Source: Yponomeuta sedellus (taxonomy: Eukaryota > Arthropoda > Insecta > Lepidoptera > Yponomeutidae). From it: a DNA stretch of 64,000 nucleotides. The notes under the pieces were generated by a model. It saw only the letters and a program-made list of their open reading frames with translations, ran no database searches and was not told where the DNA came from. The number at the start of each line of letters is the position of its first letter. The stretch's first letter is position 1. A program made the position numbers and the translations under genes. Positions 54,213-64,000 of the stretch are shown here, piece by piece. The stretch lies in the NCBI GenBank assembly GCA_934045075.1, contig OW203722.1, positions 4,087,264-4,151,263 on the forward strand, in the 5' to 3' direction.

Positions 54213-54882
54213 AAAACTTATTTAGAGGCTAAAAATGTCACCCATGCCGGGATTCGAACCCGCAACCTCTGGCTATCCGTACCAGCGCTCTACCAATTGA
54301 GCCAATGGGCGACTCACGGCATCAGTGAAATTTCGAACCTCTTTACAATATTCTCTGTATTACGTACAGGCAGCGACATCCGACTTAAGCAAATTGCATT
54401 ACTTACAGCCCCGACTACCTACTTTGCAGTTAGGTTTTAACATCGGAACGATATCACTGTACCCACATGATTACACTATTTTTATTTTTAATGCACTAAC
54501 CCGTGCTAAGGAACAAATTTAAAAACCTATTTAGAGGCTAAAAATTTCACCAATGCCGGGATTCGAACCCGCAACCTCTGGCTATCCGTACCAGCGCTCT
54601 ACCAATTGAGCCAATGGGCGACTCACGGCATCAGTGAAATTTCGAACCTCTTTACAATATTCTCTGTATTACGTACAGGCAGCGACATCTGACTTAAGCA
54701 AATTGCATTACTTACAGCCCCGACTACCTACTTTGCAGTTAGGTTTAACATCAGAACGATATCACTGTACCCACATGATTACACTATTTTATTTAACAAA
54801 TTTAAAAACTTATTTAGCCTCTAAATAAGTTTTTAAATTTGTTCCTTAGCACGGGTTAGTGCATTAAAAATAAAAATAGTAT
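54213..54882 (+). mobile_element. T-family tandem array: two inverted units plus stub
   Basis: The 15-bp duplication AATACTTATTACTTA is at 54198-54212 and 54883-54897. Two minus-strand monomers lie head to tail (period 309 bp) and end in ACAAATTTAAAAACTTATTTAG, which folds back (arms 54795-54817 and 54821-54843) onto a forward 3' stub with hairpin and A-rich end. The architecture is the same as 36619-37348 at another locus with another target site. Confidence 0.9.
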
Positions 54883-54950
54883 AATACTTATTACTTATTA
54901 TATTATAATTTTGAAAAAGGTTATTATTATGTAATTATTTTTTCTGTAGG

Positions 54951-54980
54951 CCACGCGGATGAAGGTGCGGGCAAAGCTAG
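54951..54980 (+). mobile_element. Helitron-like 3' end remnant
   Basis: CCACGCGGATGAAGGTGCGG can form a terminal hairpin and is followed by GCAAAGCTAG and T. Only the last 30 bp is recognised. Confidence 0.45.
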
Positions 54981-54989
54981 TTTAAAATA

Positions 54990-57180
54990 AAATAGTCTTA
55001 CATCCAATATTATCAAAACCAAACTGCGTTTATAATAACAGCTAACAAGCGCTCACTAAATAATATATTCTCAAACCGAGGCACGCAATTTCCCACTACG
55101 GAAACCTGAGTGGCTTACTTTCCTTACACTTACATCGACCTTCGGAATTATTTACTGTACCATTACGTTTTTTGCCTGTAGAAATTACTCAATTTCCGTT
55201 CCGTTTAACGTTTGGTTCTACTTAACTTAGTAAGTTGTTATAGGTCCAATTTGAGTAGAGCTAATAAGGCGTCCAGGGCTGCATTTCATAAAACTTCAAT
55301 TGCTAGTTTATTCCGACAGTTCGATATACATTGCCTAGCCGGGCCTTCCTACTTCTTAATCTGCGGGTTAATCGGCAGTTTTTCTAAAGTCTCATCCGGA
55401 ACTATTTGAACGAGTGGCTGCCAATTGTCACTACAGTCAGCGTTACCAAACTAGGCTAAGATTACATACTGCCGAAATTTTGGCAAAACCCGTTTTATGC
55501 ATTTTATTGTATTCATACAAAGTCTGTGCAATGTTTCATGCAATATTATGCTACGAAATAGGATATTTTTTCTCAAAATAAAAATTGCTGATCATGAAAA
55601 TTTCAGTTATTGACTATGATTACCTGCATATCAATATTATTTAGCACTAATTTAAATTATAAATGACATGAGTGCAGCTTACAATAGCAATGCTGCGGAC
55701 TAAATGCCGCATGCTAGCCACACAGGTTGTCCTAAATAAATAAAATAGGTAGTTCCCTACAAGACACATAATGTTTCTCTATCAAAAGTCACGAATCGGT
55801 CGCACAATCTCACCGGACAGTAGTCAGAACGATCGAATGGTCAGATTGTCGCTGAACGAATGTTATTGTCAGAGTATCTTGATGTGACTGTAATAATTAA
55901 ACAATGAAGGCCGCCGCTTATAGGTCAGCGAGAAAAGGAACAAAACTCGTTCATTGGGGCTTTCTTATCCGCCTGCGTAACACTATTCACTTGTACGGTG
56001 GAATTCATCGCCCAGGACCGCGGAGTAGACCTTATCACGCGTGAAATAAGGTACATAATTGGAAGCCAATGGCTAGATCTAGATTATTAATTATCTAAGT
56101 TACCGAGGCAGGCCATGAACAGTTAGTGGGTTTAATCTGCGTAACTATGATAAACGCTAAATCTAATCCATATTGGTCCACTGATATTCTTTCTGTCCTC
56201 GGCCATTACCAGTCTGCCGATAACAGATCTGCCTCAGGTCGTTAGTCCATCAAGGTGATGAGCGTACTACTCTAAATTTTCCAATTAATGGTCTCAAATC
56301 GAGAATCTATTGGCCAATCAGGATACTATTGCCCAGCTAGAGTGGAATGATCTAGGCGAGACTTTTTAAATATTGGTTTACTATTCAGAAAACAGAGTCT
56401 TATTAGTTAAAAATTATGGATCGATGTACACTTAATTGCGGTCATAATATGAATCCAAAAATAGGTATATCGCGAAAAGTTGCGGCGACCCGCCACTACG
56501 TCACACTCTGGAAAGTGTATGAGTGGGTGCGTATTTACGAACGCACACACATGCTAGGCGTTGACAACCCCACTGGTTAACGATTTCTCGGCAACGGCAC
56601 CACTGTCTAGCTGTCTAGCTCTGTCTATCTTTGAAAGTGTCTGTCAACCTTGATTCATTGTCGAAGCGTCTTATTTCTAATGGGAGCACCAAAGAGACTC
56701 CGAGCATAGCCCGTTTTAAAGCACACTCAGCTTTACCCTAGATATTAAAATTGTAGACTAGTCCTACCGTCAGTGTCCATTTCATCACCGAAAGTCATAA
56801 CCATCAGAAAGCAGTTGTTAGGCACTCACGAAGTGCTTAGTTTCAATTAATGACTTTCTACAACTGCCTCTTGTGTTTCTTGATTGGTGTGACAGTGTCA
56901 ACGTCAACAGTGTGTACTATCATAATTTTGATATTGTTCGTACCTAAGAGCAGCTGTAATAAAAGCTATTTTATATCACTATGGATGTAAATAGCTTCAG
57001 GTGGTCGCAGATAGAGCCGGAAACGCGCAGATAGAGGTGGGCTTATCTGAAGGAGGCTTCACACATAGAGGAGAATCACAGTTGTAATTTACCGTTAAAA
57101 TTCTAATTATTAGTCATATTTTTATTATTCGTTGTATTAACACAATGAAGACGCGCAAGGGAGCCTTAGAGTGAGTGACA
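54990..57180. other. Largely unrecognised DNA
   Basis: 55262-55390 is the partner of 51205-51330. Otherwise only short open frames without motifs. It is among the longest stretches in the window without an identifiable transposon. Confidence 0.35.
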
Positions 57181-57184
57181 TGCC

Positions 57185-57442
57185 GATAAAGAGATTAGAC
57201 TCAGATGGTTAGGGCATGTAAAACGAAAGCCTTCTGACTACATAGGAAACGAAGTGCTATAACTGTCAATTCCTGAGCGGAGATACAGAGGAAGACCGAA
57301 AGCTAGGTGGCTGCATGTAGTGGCGAAAGATCTCACAGAGAGGGGAGCCTCGATAAACGAGGTTTTGAATTGGGCAAAGTGGAGACAGAAAATAAGGAAA
57401 GCTGACCTCACCACCACTAAAGCTGGGAAGAGAGAGAGATAA
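57185..57442 (+). pseudogene. Non-LTR LINE C-terminal end
   Basis: One forward frame encodes EIRLRWLGHVKRKPSDYIG, then after a stop LSIPERRYRGRPKARWL, VAKDLTERGA, WAKWRQKIRKADL and the terminal stop at 57440-57442. RWLGHV, then RGRPK-RW, then a W-K-RKAD ending is the standard C-terminal tail of RTE-like LINEs. One internal stop breaks an otherwise open frame of 85 codons. It is a third LINE family, distinct from L2 and from 9225-9490. Confidence 0.75.
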
Positions 57443-57519
57443 TGACAAAAATGGCATATTGACGTAGTCAGCGTCGCAAAGTTCTGCAAGGGTTTAATAA
57501 TAATAATTTTGTATTAGAA

Positions 57520-57602
57520 TATGTATGTCCCCACTGCTGGGACACGGGTCTCTGCTTGCATTGCAGGAAGGTTAGGCCATACGGGGGCCAAGTCCGGGTT
57601 AG
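57520..57602 (-). mobile_element. 5S-SINE, 3' end only
   Basis: GTATGTCCCCACTGCTGGG, CATTGCAGGAAGGTTAGGCC and CGGGGGCCAAGTCCGGG: the 3' end, on the minus strand. Confidence 0.6.
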
Positions 57603-58457
57603 AATTTGTTAGCCATTAACATACTAAGAAGAAGCAAAACAAACATTATAAACATTTACCTTTTCATATGCAACAACTTCTGTGCCAAATTGCTTAGGTA
57701 ATATTGATAAGGTTATCTCAGTCAGTTTATCTTAGTAAGTAAGTTTATCTTAGCAATTCCCTGACTAGGGGACCAAAATGTGAGACTTAAACACGTGTAA
57801 CACCATTGTATCATACCATTATGACAGCCCCGGATCTAAGGGGGGGCAAACCGGGGCTCTTGCCGCGCGGGCGGCAGTTTCATTTTTCAAGACTTTTCTG
57901 AAGATTTTTCAGACAAGATTTTTAAAATATCTTTCCTGGAAAGTTGTAGTCTTTCCTGGTTATATATTTTTTTCCGTGTTTCTGTTTTGCGTCACGTATT
58001 AAAGTTATTACTTACTTATTAAATAATAAAAAGTTTAAAATTATTAGAGGACTATTACTTTTACAAATGGTCCCAAAAATGCTGCTCATTGGCAGTTTTA
58101 AGTTTAATTAAAACTGTTTTTATACGGATTTATGCTCGTTTATTACATTTTTACAATTTTCCAACGTTTCGGCACTTTTTCAGGTGCCGTGGTCCCGGAT
58201 GACTGAGGTGACAGGTGTCTTTTAGAAATCATTAACGGTTAGTTTACTACCCTCGGCAAAAATTACAAAAGTTAATTATGAAGTTACGTTCCAAAATAGA
58301 CAAACCAATTATTTTTTATATAAAGTCAACAATATTGATTATTAGTAATTGAAGTTAAAATTAAATTTATAAACTAATTACTTTATATGAACTTAAAGAT
58401 ACCGATTATTAATTGAAATTAAATTGATTTTTTATTATTTATTCTACAGTCACACTT

Positions 58458-58981
58458 CTAGCAAGGGGGTCTCATGCACTTAAGCACTGGTTCCCATGCT
58501 ACCGGTATGTTCCAACCACGATCTCTATTAAAATTTGGATGCCGGCGGATCTCTATTGCCTCACGTATCATTCTAGGGAAGAAACGGTCTTCTCGGGCTA
58601 GAACTTTAACTTTATCGAAATGTATAAAGTGGTTGGTACCGCGAAGTGTATGCTCGCTGACTGCAGATCTACCAGAGCGCTTATGTTTCACATCAGCGAT
58701 ATGTTCCTTCACCCGCTCAGCTATGGTACGCTTCGTTTGACCAATGTACGAGGAACCACATTCACAGTCAAGCTTGTATACTCCTGCCTCTTGTAAGGGA
58801 ATCCTGTGCTTGACACTTCGCATGAATTGGTGTATCTTTCTTGGCGGCTGGTAGATGGTTCTGATTGAGGCGCGTTTCAAAATACTCCCAATTTTGTCAG
58901 TCACTCCTCTCACGAAAGGCAGGTAGGCTGGAACTCGCTCGACTGTGTCCGGTTTGACACGTCCTCCGCGACGGACACATT
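58458..58981 (-). pseudogene. Penelope-like element GIY-YIG endonuclease, C-terminal part
   Basis: The minus strand stays open from at least 58981 to the stop at 58458-58460. The 151 residues from 58913 show, in order: a linker with GVTDKIGSILKR (3-14) and PPRKIHQF (23-30), then GVY (44-46), a CEC pair (50-52), YIG (56-58), RVKEH (67-71, candidate catalytic Arg67), SEH (86-88), REAIEI (117-122, candidate catalytic Glu118) and NFNRDRG (127-133). This order is that of the GIY-YIG endonuclease fused behind the reverse transcriptase in Penelope-like elements; it nicks the target DNA. Upstream residues RVPAYLPF also fit the linker. The reverse transcriptase is absent, cut at the inversion junction near 58981, so the element cannot move by itself. 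Confidence 0.85.
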
Positions 58982-59149
58982 ATACATTTCGATAAAGTTA
59001 AAGTTCTAGCCCGAGAAGACCGTTTCTTCCCTAGAATGATACGTGAGGCAATAGAGATCCGCCGGCATCCAAATTTTAATAGAGATCGTGGTTGGAACAT
59101 ACCGGTAGCATGGGAACCAGTGCTTAAGTGCATGAGACCCCCTTGCTAG
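58982..59149 (+). pseudogene. Second copy of the GIY-YIG C-terminus
   Basis: The forward frame from the inversion junction encodes the last 50-odd residues of the same protein (FDKVKVLAREDRFF, MIREAIEIRRHPNFNRDRG, then WEPVLKCM) and stops at 59147-59149. The GVY-YIG half is missing. It is nearly identical to the left copy, so the duplication is recent or kept similar. Confidence 0.85.
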
Positions 59150-59900
59150 AAGTGTGACTGTAGAATAAATAATAAAAAAATCAATTTAATTTCAATTAAT
59201 AATCGGTATCTTTAAGTTCATATAAAGTAATTAGTTTATAAATTTAATTTTAACTTCAATTACTAATAATCAATATTGTTGACTTTATATAAAAAATAAT
59301 TGGTTTGTCTATTTTGGAACGTAACTTCATAATTCACTTTTGTAATTTTTGCCGAGGGTAGTAAACTAACCGTTAATGATTTCTAAAAGACACCTGTCAC
59401 CTCAGTCATCCGGGACCACGGCACCTGAAAAAGTGCCGAAACGTTGAAAAATTGTAAAAATGTAATAAACGAGCATAAATCCGTATAAAAACAGTTTTAA
59501 TTATGTCTACTGCTCGTGTTAACCTTAGAAAATACTATAGTTTTAAGTTTCTCTCAATCACTAAAGGAGGGCGCCACTTTCAAGGTTTTGCCCCGGTTCG
59601 AAAAAATCGTAGATCTGGGGCTGCATTATGATCGCTAATAAATGAATATGAATAACACCAATCTCAGACACCTGCATCATGTATTGGTGATGCAATTGCA
59701 AAAGGTATTACGGCTTGCCCTTTTAGGAGATACGAGTATGTACGTGAGGTAAACATAAACGTAGGGCTAGACAATCTGCTACTTTTCAAAATCAAAGGCC
59801 CTACTGATGTTTTAGAAAGGTCATGAAACTTAAAGCAGTACGAGTATTTCAACTTATCATCATAAATCACTTTTATATTATTGGAGTAAATTGAAAATTT

Positions 59901-60000
59901 TTAATTAAAACTGTTTTATACGGATTTCACTCATTTATTATATTTTTTACAATTTTCCGACGTTTCGGCACTTTTACAAGTGCAGTGGTCTCGGATGACA
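59901..60000 (-). mobile_element. Penelope-like terminal segment, solo
   Basis: AATTAAAACTGTTTTATACGG, then ACAATTTTCCGACGTTTCGG and AAGTGCAGTGGTCTCGGATG match the outer 100 bp of the arms at 58105 and 59503, with more divergence. No coding part. Confidence 0.75.
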
Positions 60001-60059
60001 ATTAATATTTGAAAAATATTATCGAGTTGTCTCTCTAGACCGTCGATCTAAGAGTGATT

Positions 60060-60165
60060 GCTAGCAGTGGCTGGATGAGGATAGCGGAGATGGGAACGAT
60101 GTGGCGAGCCTTGGTGAAGGCCTATCTCCAGCAATGGATGAATATGGCTGAGGATTAATTAATTG
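60060..60165 (+). pseudogene. RTE-type LINE 3' end fragment
   Basis: A forward frame encodes WMRIAEMGTMWRAL and KAYLQQWMNMAED, the end of an RTE polyprotein (compare 9225-9490), followed by TTAATTAATT. Confidence 0.65.
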
Positions 60166-60954
60166 TAGTTGAATCGGACTTATCTGAACACCTTGAAGAA
60201 GATGGAAATAAAAATAGATTAAATAAATACAAAGTTATTTTTAAGGGGCAATTTTTAAAACACTCCAATTATAGAGTTTATCACTTACAAGAACTTTTGC
60301 TTTAGGATGTGTGATATTTTTTTTCTATGAATTGTTATATATTAAGTAGTCTTACAAAGTTTTTCTGATTCTTTGTAGCTTTGTTTGAGAGATAGTGCTT
60401 AAATCGTTTGAGACATTATCTTTTTCTAAATAATTTTATTTCTAGGTTGGATGGAAGAGCTAAGTCCGCCAATTGTCTATGGCAACACTTAGTTATGTAA
60501 GGCTTTAAATGTCTTTTTCTGTGGTTTGTACAATAAAGAGTTTTAACGTAATCTAATCTAGAGTAATTTATCGATGGCTTTATCATAGTTCAATATAAAA
60601 AGGCAACAAAATCAACAATTGACTCTCACTTTGCGATTCTATAATTCTAATTACAATGAAATAATTTGCAATTTGTCGGATTATTCCCAAACTTGCGCTA
60701 ATCGGAAGATTTAAAGTGTGGCTCTAAAATTTATGTAAAGTTATGTATTGTACTTATTATATTGAACATAAATGTGTTTACAACTTTTAGACGGTTAAGG
60801 TTAAGCTGTTTTTTAAGCGGACGGAAATTCTCGTACTAGCCAGGCTGCACAATGAGTAACGTACGCTAGATAACATTAGTATATTGAACACAATACTTAT
60901 GATGCGCTAGAATACATAGTAATGCTTAAACGCATATTTCATAGAACAGTACAT
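60166..60954. other. Unrecognised DNA with one LINE 3' UTR-like end
   Basis: 60440-60545 (GGTTGGATGGAAGAGC to TTTGTACAATAAAGAG) looks like a LINE 3' end with polyadenylation signal. The rest is unrecognised. Confidence 0.35.
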
Positions 60955-61083
60955 AGACCCGTTTTTTACTGCTGCCCCGACTCTCCAAGGTTTGGTGGAA
61001 GAAATCTCTTACAGAGATAAGCTCGCCTTTGTAAATGTTATTTCTCATGTAATGTCCTATTTAATGTTTCGTGTGCAATAAAG
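60955..61083 (+). mobile_element. LINE 3' UTR, family D, best copy
   Basis: GACTCTCCAAGGTTTGGTGG, TTACAGAGATAAGCTCGCC and GTTTCGTGTGCAATAAAG in full. Confidence 0.6.
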
Positions 61084-61095
61084 TATAATAATAAT

Positions 61096-61272
61096 TTAAA
61101 AACCTATTTAGAGGCTAAAAATTTCACCCATGCCAGGATTCGAACCCGCAATCTCTGGCTATCCGTGCCAGCGCTCTACCAATTGAGCCAATGGGCGACT
61201 CATCGGCACCAGTGAAATTTCGGACGTCTTTACACTATTCTCTGTATTACGTTTATTAAAATAAAAATAGTA
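61096..61272 (+). mobile_element. T-family element, short stub plus inverted body
   Basis: The 12-bp duplication TATAATAATAAT is at 61084-61095 and 61273-61284. It has a minus-strand body with tRNA-like domain, then a forward stub of only about 20 bp (ATTAAAATAAAAATAG). The target lies at the end of a family D LINE, so T inserted after D. Confidence 0.8.
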
Positions 61273-61284
61273 TATAATAATAAT

Positions 61285-61489
61285 ACAGTCTAGAAACTTA
61301 TATTACTAATCAGCGAAAAATCTCACGGACCAAAAATTGCTGTGTAACCAATCCGAATTCAAATCGATAAAGGACTTGCTTTAGATTCATGCTTTTTAGG
61401 CAAGTTTCACATAGAGGTAGAATAGAATATAGACCCTAAAACGCTCACCCTTAAGGGTCAGCAATTTTTTTGGGATTATGATACGAATA
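61285..61489. other. No recognised feature
   Basis: Nothing supported. Confidence 0.3.
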
Positions 61490-61640
61490 AAATGGCGATC
61501 TCGCCAACGGTGAAGGAATCGTGACGATACCTGAGTGTCTGAGGATTTCATATACTTCAGCGCTTCAAATTGCCAAACCGTGGTGGGCACGCTTGGTAAT
61601 TAAGCCCTCTCTCTCTCTTTTAAAAGCCTGTGCCTTTTTT
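61490..61640 (+). repeat. SINE family C fragment
   Basis: GGTGAAGGAATCGTGACGAT, TTGCCAAACCGTGGTGGGC and a CTCTCTCTCT end: the forward 3' half of family C. Confidence 0.55.
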
Positions 61641-62199
61641 TATTCGTATGGTAACCCCAAAATTGTACTCATTTACGTCTTTTGGCATCCCTATTCCATC
61701 GTACCGCATGCTTAAAGCATGCTTAAAAAGCAAGGAAATGAAGCAAATGTAAATCAGACTATAGGCTTTCACTTTCTCTGATAGCAAGTGATACAGTTAA
61801 TTTGTCAGTGTCATTTTAAGCTGCAAGCACATCACGTAACAGTTGCCACCGCTATTACGCGAATTCAGAAATATCGTGATCTGCCTGCGCATCGTAACTT
61901 GCCCGTCACGAAAACAAGCGCGTCTAATTTCGCAGAACTAAATACTTAGTTATAAAATAAATTTGTATTTTTTTGTATGTCATCGACAAATGCATTTTGA
62001 GATGACTACATGAATATTTTCCACACTAGTCCCGCAATGGTACATTTAAAAAGCAGTTGAAAGAGCACTATTTATTCTATCATAACGTTGAGCTACATTT
62101 TTATCTTTGTATTTTATTTATTTTTACAGGTACTTAGTCCATGTGGTGTATTATTTCTGCTTAGGTTATTGTGGTTTATTTTGGACATATATATATATA
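61641..62199. other. No recognised feature
   Basis: Nothing supported; a short (AT)n run near 62190-62200. Confidence 0.35.
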
Positions 62200-62312
62200 T
62201 ACCGCAGCTCCGACTCTCCTTGGTTTGCTGGAAGAAATCTCTTACAGAGGTCGCCTTTGTTGATTCTTATGTAATGTCCTGTTTAATGTTTCGTATGCAA
62301 AAAAGGATAATT
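62200..62312 (+). mobile_element. LINE 3' UTR, family D
   Basis: CCGACTCTCCTTGGTTTGC, then TTACAGAGGTCGCC and GTTTCGTATGCAAAAAAGG. A deleted D tail whose AATAAAG signal has mutated. Confidence 0.55.
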
Positions 62313-64000
62313 ATTGTTTGTTGAAATATATACTGTTGAAATATAAATGCCTAAGGACTCATATAACTGGATATTTTTACAGATCATGCAAGCTATGCGC
62401 GAAAATGTATCATTACGTGTAGATAATGACGTTCAAATTGTCATCGATCGTACAGTAAAATGGTAAGCAGCCTAATAAAATATTTATACTTTATCCGTAA
62501 CACACACCATTACAGATAAATTGTGCATCTTTTAGACAACATGCCATAATCGAAAGCGCACGCGCTGCAACAAATCTAGAGCATTATCCTAACAAAAATA
62601 TCTTAACTAACAAGCACGATATATTTTGTATTGTTCTTGTTATAATTTATATAAGTTATACTATCGAAGTGAAATAGATTTATAGTAGTTAGTATATAAA
62701 GTGTTCTCTATCTATCTATATATCTACGGGACCAAGAATGGCACAACACAGAAATTTGGTGTGGAAAAATTATCGTAATATTATTTGGCTTTAGTCAACT
62801 AAAGTGCTTTCCTTTTATTCAGCTAACTAACTAAAATAAATGTATGGCATCAATAAGCATTACGATTTCTAAAAAAAGTTAAATATTGCGGTTTTTAACA
62901 CTTAAAACTTTAATTACTGCAGAAGAGAAGGTTCTTAAGATTAATTTACTTTGTTAAAAGAACTCTTTTGTAATCTCATATGAGTGTAGTTTTTTTAGTG
63001 CACATCCCTGCCATTAATACTATACGTGGAACTTTTATGCTTCGCTTAGCGACTACAGTACATTGCCCGCAATCTTCATCTTTCAGTACCACTTACGGAT
63101 AATTTGCCAAATGAGCGGTTGAGTTTATTTAACGGTTGCATTGGCAGTAAATATCAAGCGAGCATATAGCATTTTGTGGTAATTTTCGGTGATCACTATG
63201 AAACGTAGCTGCGGCCGAAGATTTCACAGGAATGCGAAGGTTTGAACGTTTTCGATCTAAAAGTCTAGCGTCTAAGTGGCTCATTAAATAAACGATTGGG
63301 CATTACCACATCAATGTAAACTCTCTGTAAACTCAATGTAAATCTGTCCCTTATCCCCAATTCCCTTTTAATGGTCTATGAAACGGTCTCTCGTACGCTA
63401 AAAATCTGTTTTTCATCTGTGTACGTCCCAGCCTATTCCGTCTAAGACACAATGTCCCAGCCACTGCAGCGTCCGATTGGTCCCTTCACCTATCTAGTGA
63501 GTGAAGGTGCATTATTTGTTCATTTATTTGGTCTACTAAATGTTCGTAGAGTATTCCAGCAAAGTTTGCAATTATGTAGTATAATTATCTATCCAAACAT
63601 TTTGTATCTATTCACTGACGCTTGTATCCCGGAAGTAAGCGTCCAGGTTCATTCATCATCATTCACGCTGGCTCAGTGACTGAATTGATTGGACAGCCAA
63701 AGGAAGCCCAATCCATTTTGAGTCACGAGAGAGCTCAGATCTTTCCCTGTCCAGTGTTACTTCATTACAATCGTATATCTGCGCGGATAGTACGATGGCA
63801 CGACTCACGCGTTTCGTGGCGCTAAATGTGAGAATTTGACAATGTACTGGAAAGTAGCGACTTTTGATAGTCAAAACGCGCGACAAGCGTCGTCGTATTA
63901 CCCAAGCTGATGTCTCTCTACTGAGTCTTTTAAGAGATACCCTCACATATATAGTTACTCATATATAACGTTCGAAAACCCCCTCCCTCCCCTCACTAAG
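62313..64000. other. Mostly unrecognised DNA to the window end
   Basis: 63460-63515 is a family C scrap (GCAGCGTCCGATTGGTCCC, then AGTGAGTGAAGGTGC). Short overlapping open frames on both strands near 63450-63950 show no motif. Nothing else recognised. Confidence 0.35.

Larger units (their letters stand above)
58105..59503. mobile_element. Penelope-like element, head-to-head inverted duplication
   Basis: Arms 58105-58626 and 58982-59503 (522 bp each, about the same length with only scattered mismatches) are reverse complements. Each arm holds the last part of a GIY-YIG endonuclease, its 3' UTR and a terminal segment with GTGCCGAAACGTT and ATTGTAAAAATGTAATAAAC. The 355-bp centre belongs to the left (minus) copy only. 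Both copies are 5' truncated and point outward. A third terminal segment is at 59901-60000. Confidence 0.85.
57835..59623. mobile_element. hAT-like DNA transposon, 1.8 kb, non-autonomous
   Basis: The 8-bp duplication CATTATGA is at 57827-57834 and 59624-59631. The ends are inverted repeats: CAGCCCCGGATCTA at the left and TAGATCTGGGGCTG at the right, with GGGGCAAACCGGGGC and GCCCCGG further in. An 8-bp duplication and a CAG-type end fit hAT elements. No transposase is present. Most of the interior (58105-59503) is a Penelope-like inverted duplication. Confidence 0.75.

Noticed and set aside
58474..58740. Forward open frame opposite the GIY-YIG gene (and its mirror at 58897-59133)
   Set aside because: It is the antisense shadow of the endonuclease coding strand. 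Its two copies merely mirror the inverted arms.

Overview
The window looks like AT-rich, non-coding nuclear DNA from a moth or butterfly. It is a dense mosaic of transposable elements, and I could not support any host protein-coding gene, rRNA gene or functional tRNA gene. The lepidopteran assignment is inferred from the repeat types: Helitron-like elements with CCGCGG hairpin and CTAG ends, RTE-like LINE tails, a 5S-rRNA-like SINE, tRNA-headed SINEs and many 3' tails with AATAAA-type signals. All coding potential is transposon debris: 3' ends of two or three non-LTR LINE families and the C-terminal GIY-YIG endonuclease of a Penelope-like element.

The commonest repeat is called the T family here. 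I count 20 copies in 64 kb. Its monomer is about 308 bp. It carries a tRNA-like domain with recognisable A and B boxes, then a T-run, then a small GCAC/GTGC hairpin and an A-rich 3' end. Most copies have clear 8-15 bp target-site duplications. Many are not simple insertions: some are head-to-tail tandems, some are head-to-head inverted dimers, and many have a short correctly oriented 3' stub joined to an inverted body.

The second family (5S-SINE) contains a stretch resembling the internal promoter of 5S rRNA and runs to about 360-390 bp. Other families are B (RTE 3' end, GAA-rich tail), C (tRNA-headed SINE), S1 (tRNA-headed SINEs), D/D2 (LINE 3' UTRs), E, F, G and H.

Layout: 0-7 kb has LINE tails, a broken 5S-SINE, a Helitron and short palindromes. 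6.7-8 kb is a large (CATA)n array attached to a LINE 3' end. 8-22 kb has T copies, 5S-SINEs, RTE fragments and a nested inverted repeat at 11-12 kb. 22-31 kb has more T copies, a diverged tandem duplication and long unannotated stretches. 31-34 kb has a 5S-SINE carrying two TA-flanked MITEs, a second (CATA)n array, and a LINE split by a hAT-like element. 36-55 kb has the T-family tandem arrays at 36.6 and 54.2 kb, and single-copy-looking DNA between. 57.8-59.6 kb is a hAT-like element containing a 2 x 522 bp inverted duplication of a Penelope-like element. The last 4 kb is mostly unrecognised.

These elements do not form a pathway. The shared theme is retroposition: target-site duplications, 5' truncation, 5' inversion and tandem units recur in several unrelated families. 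All family identities are judged by eye and no database search was run.
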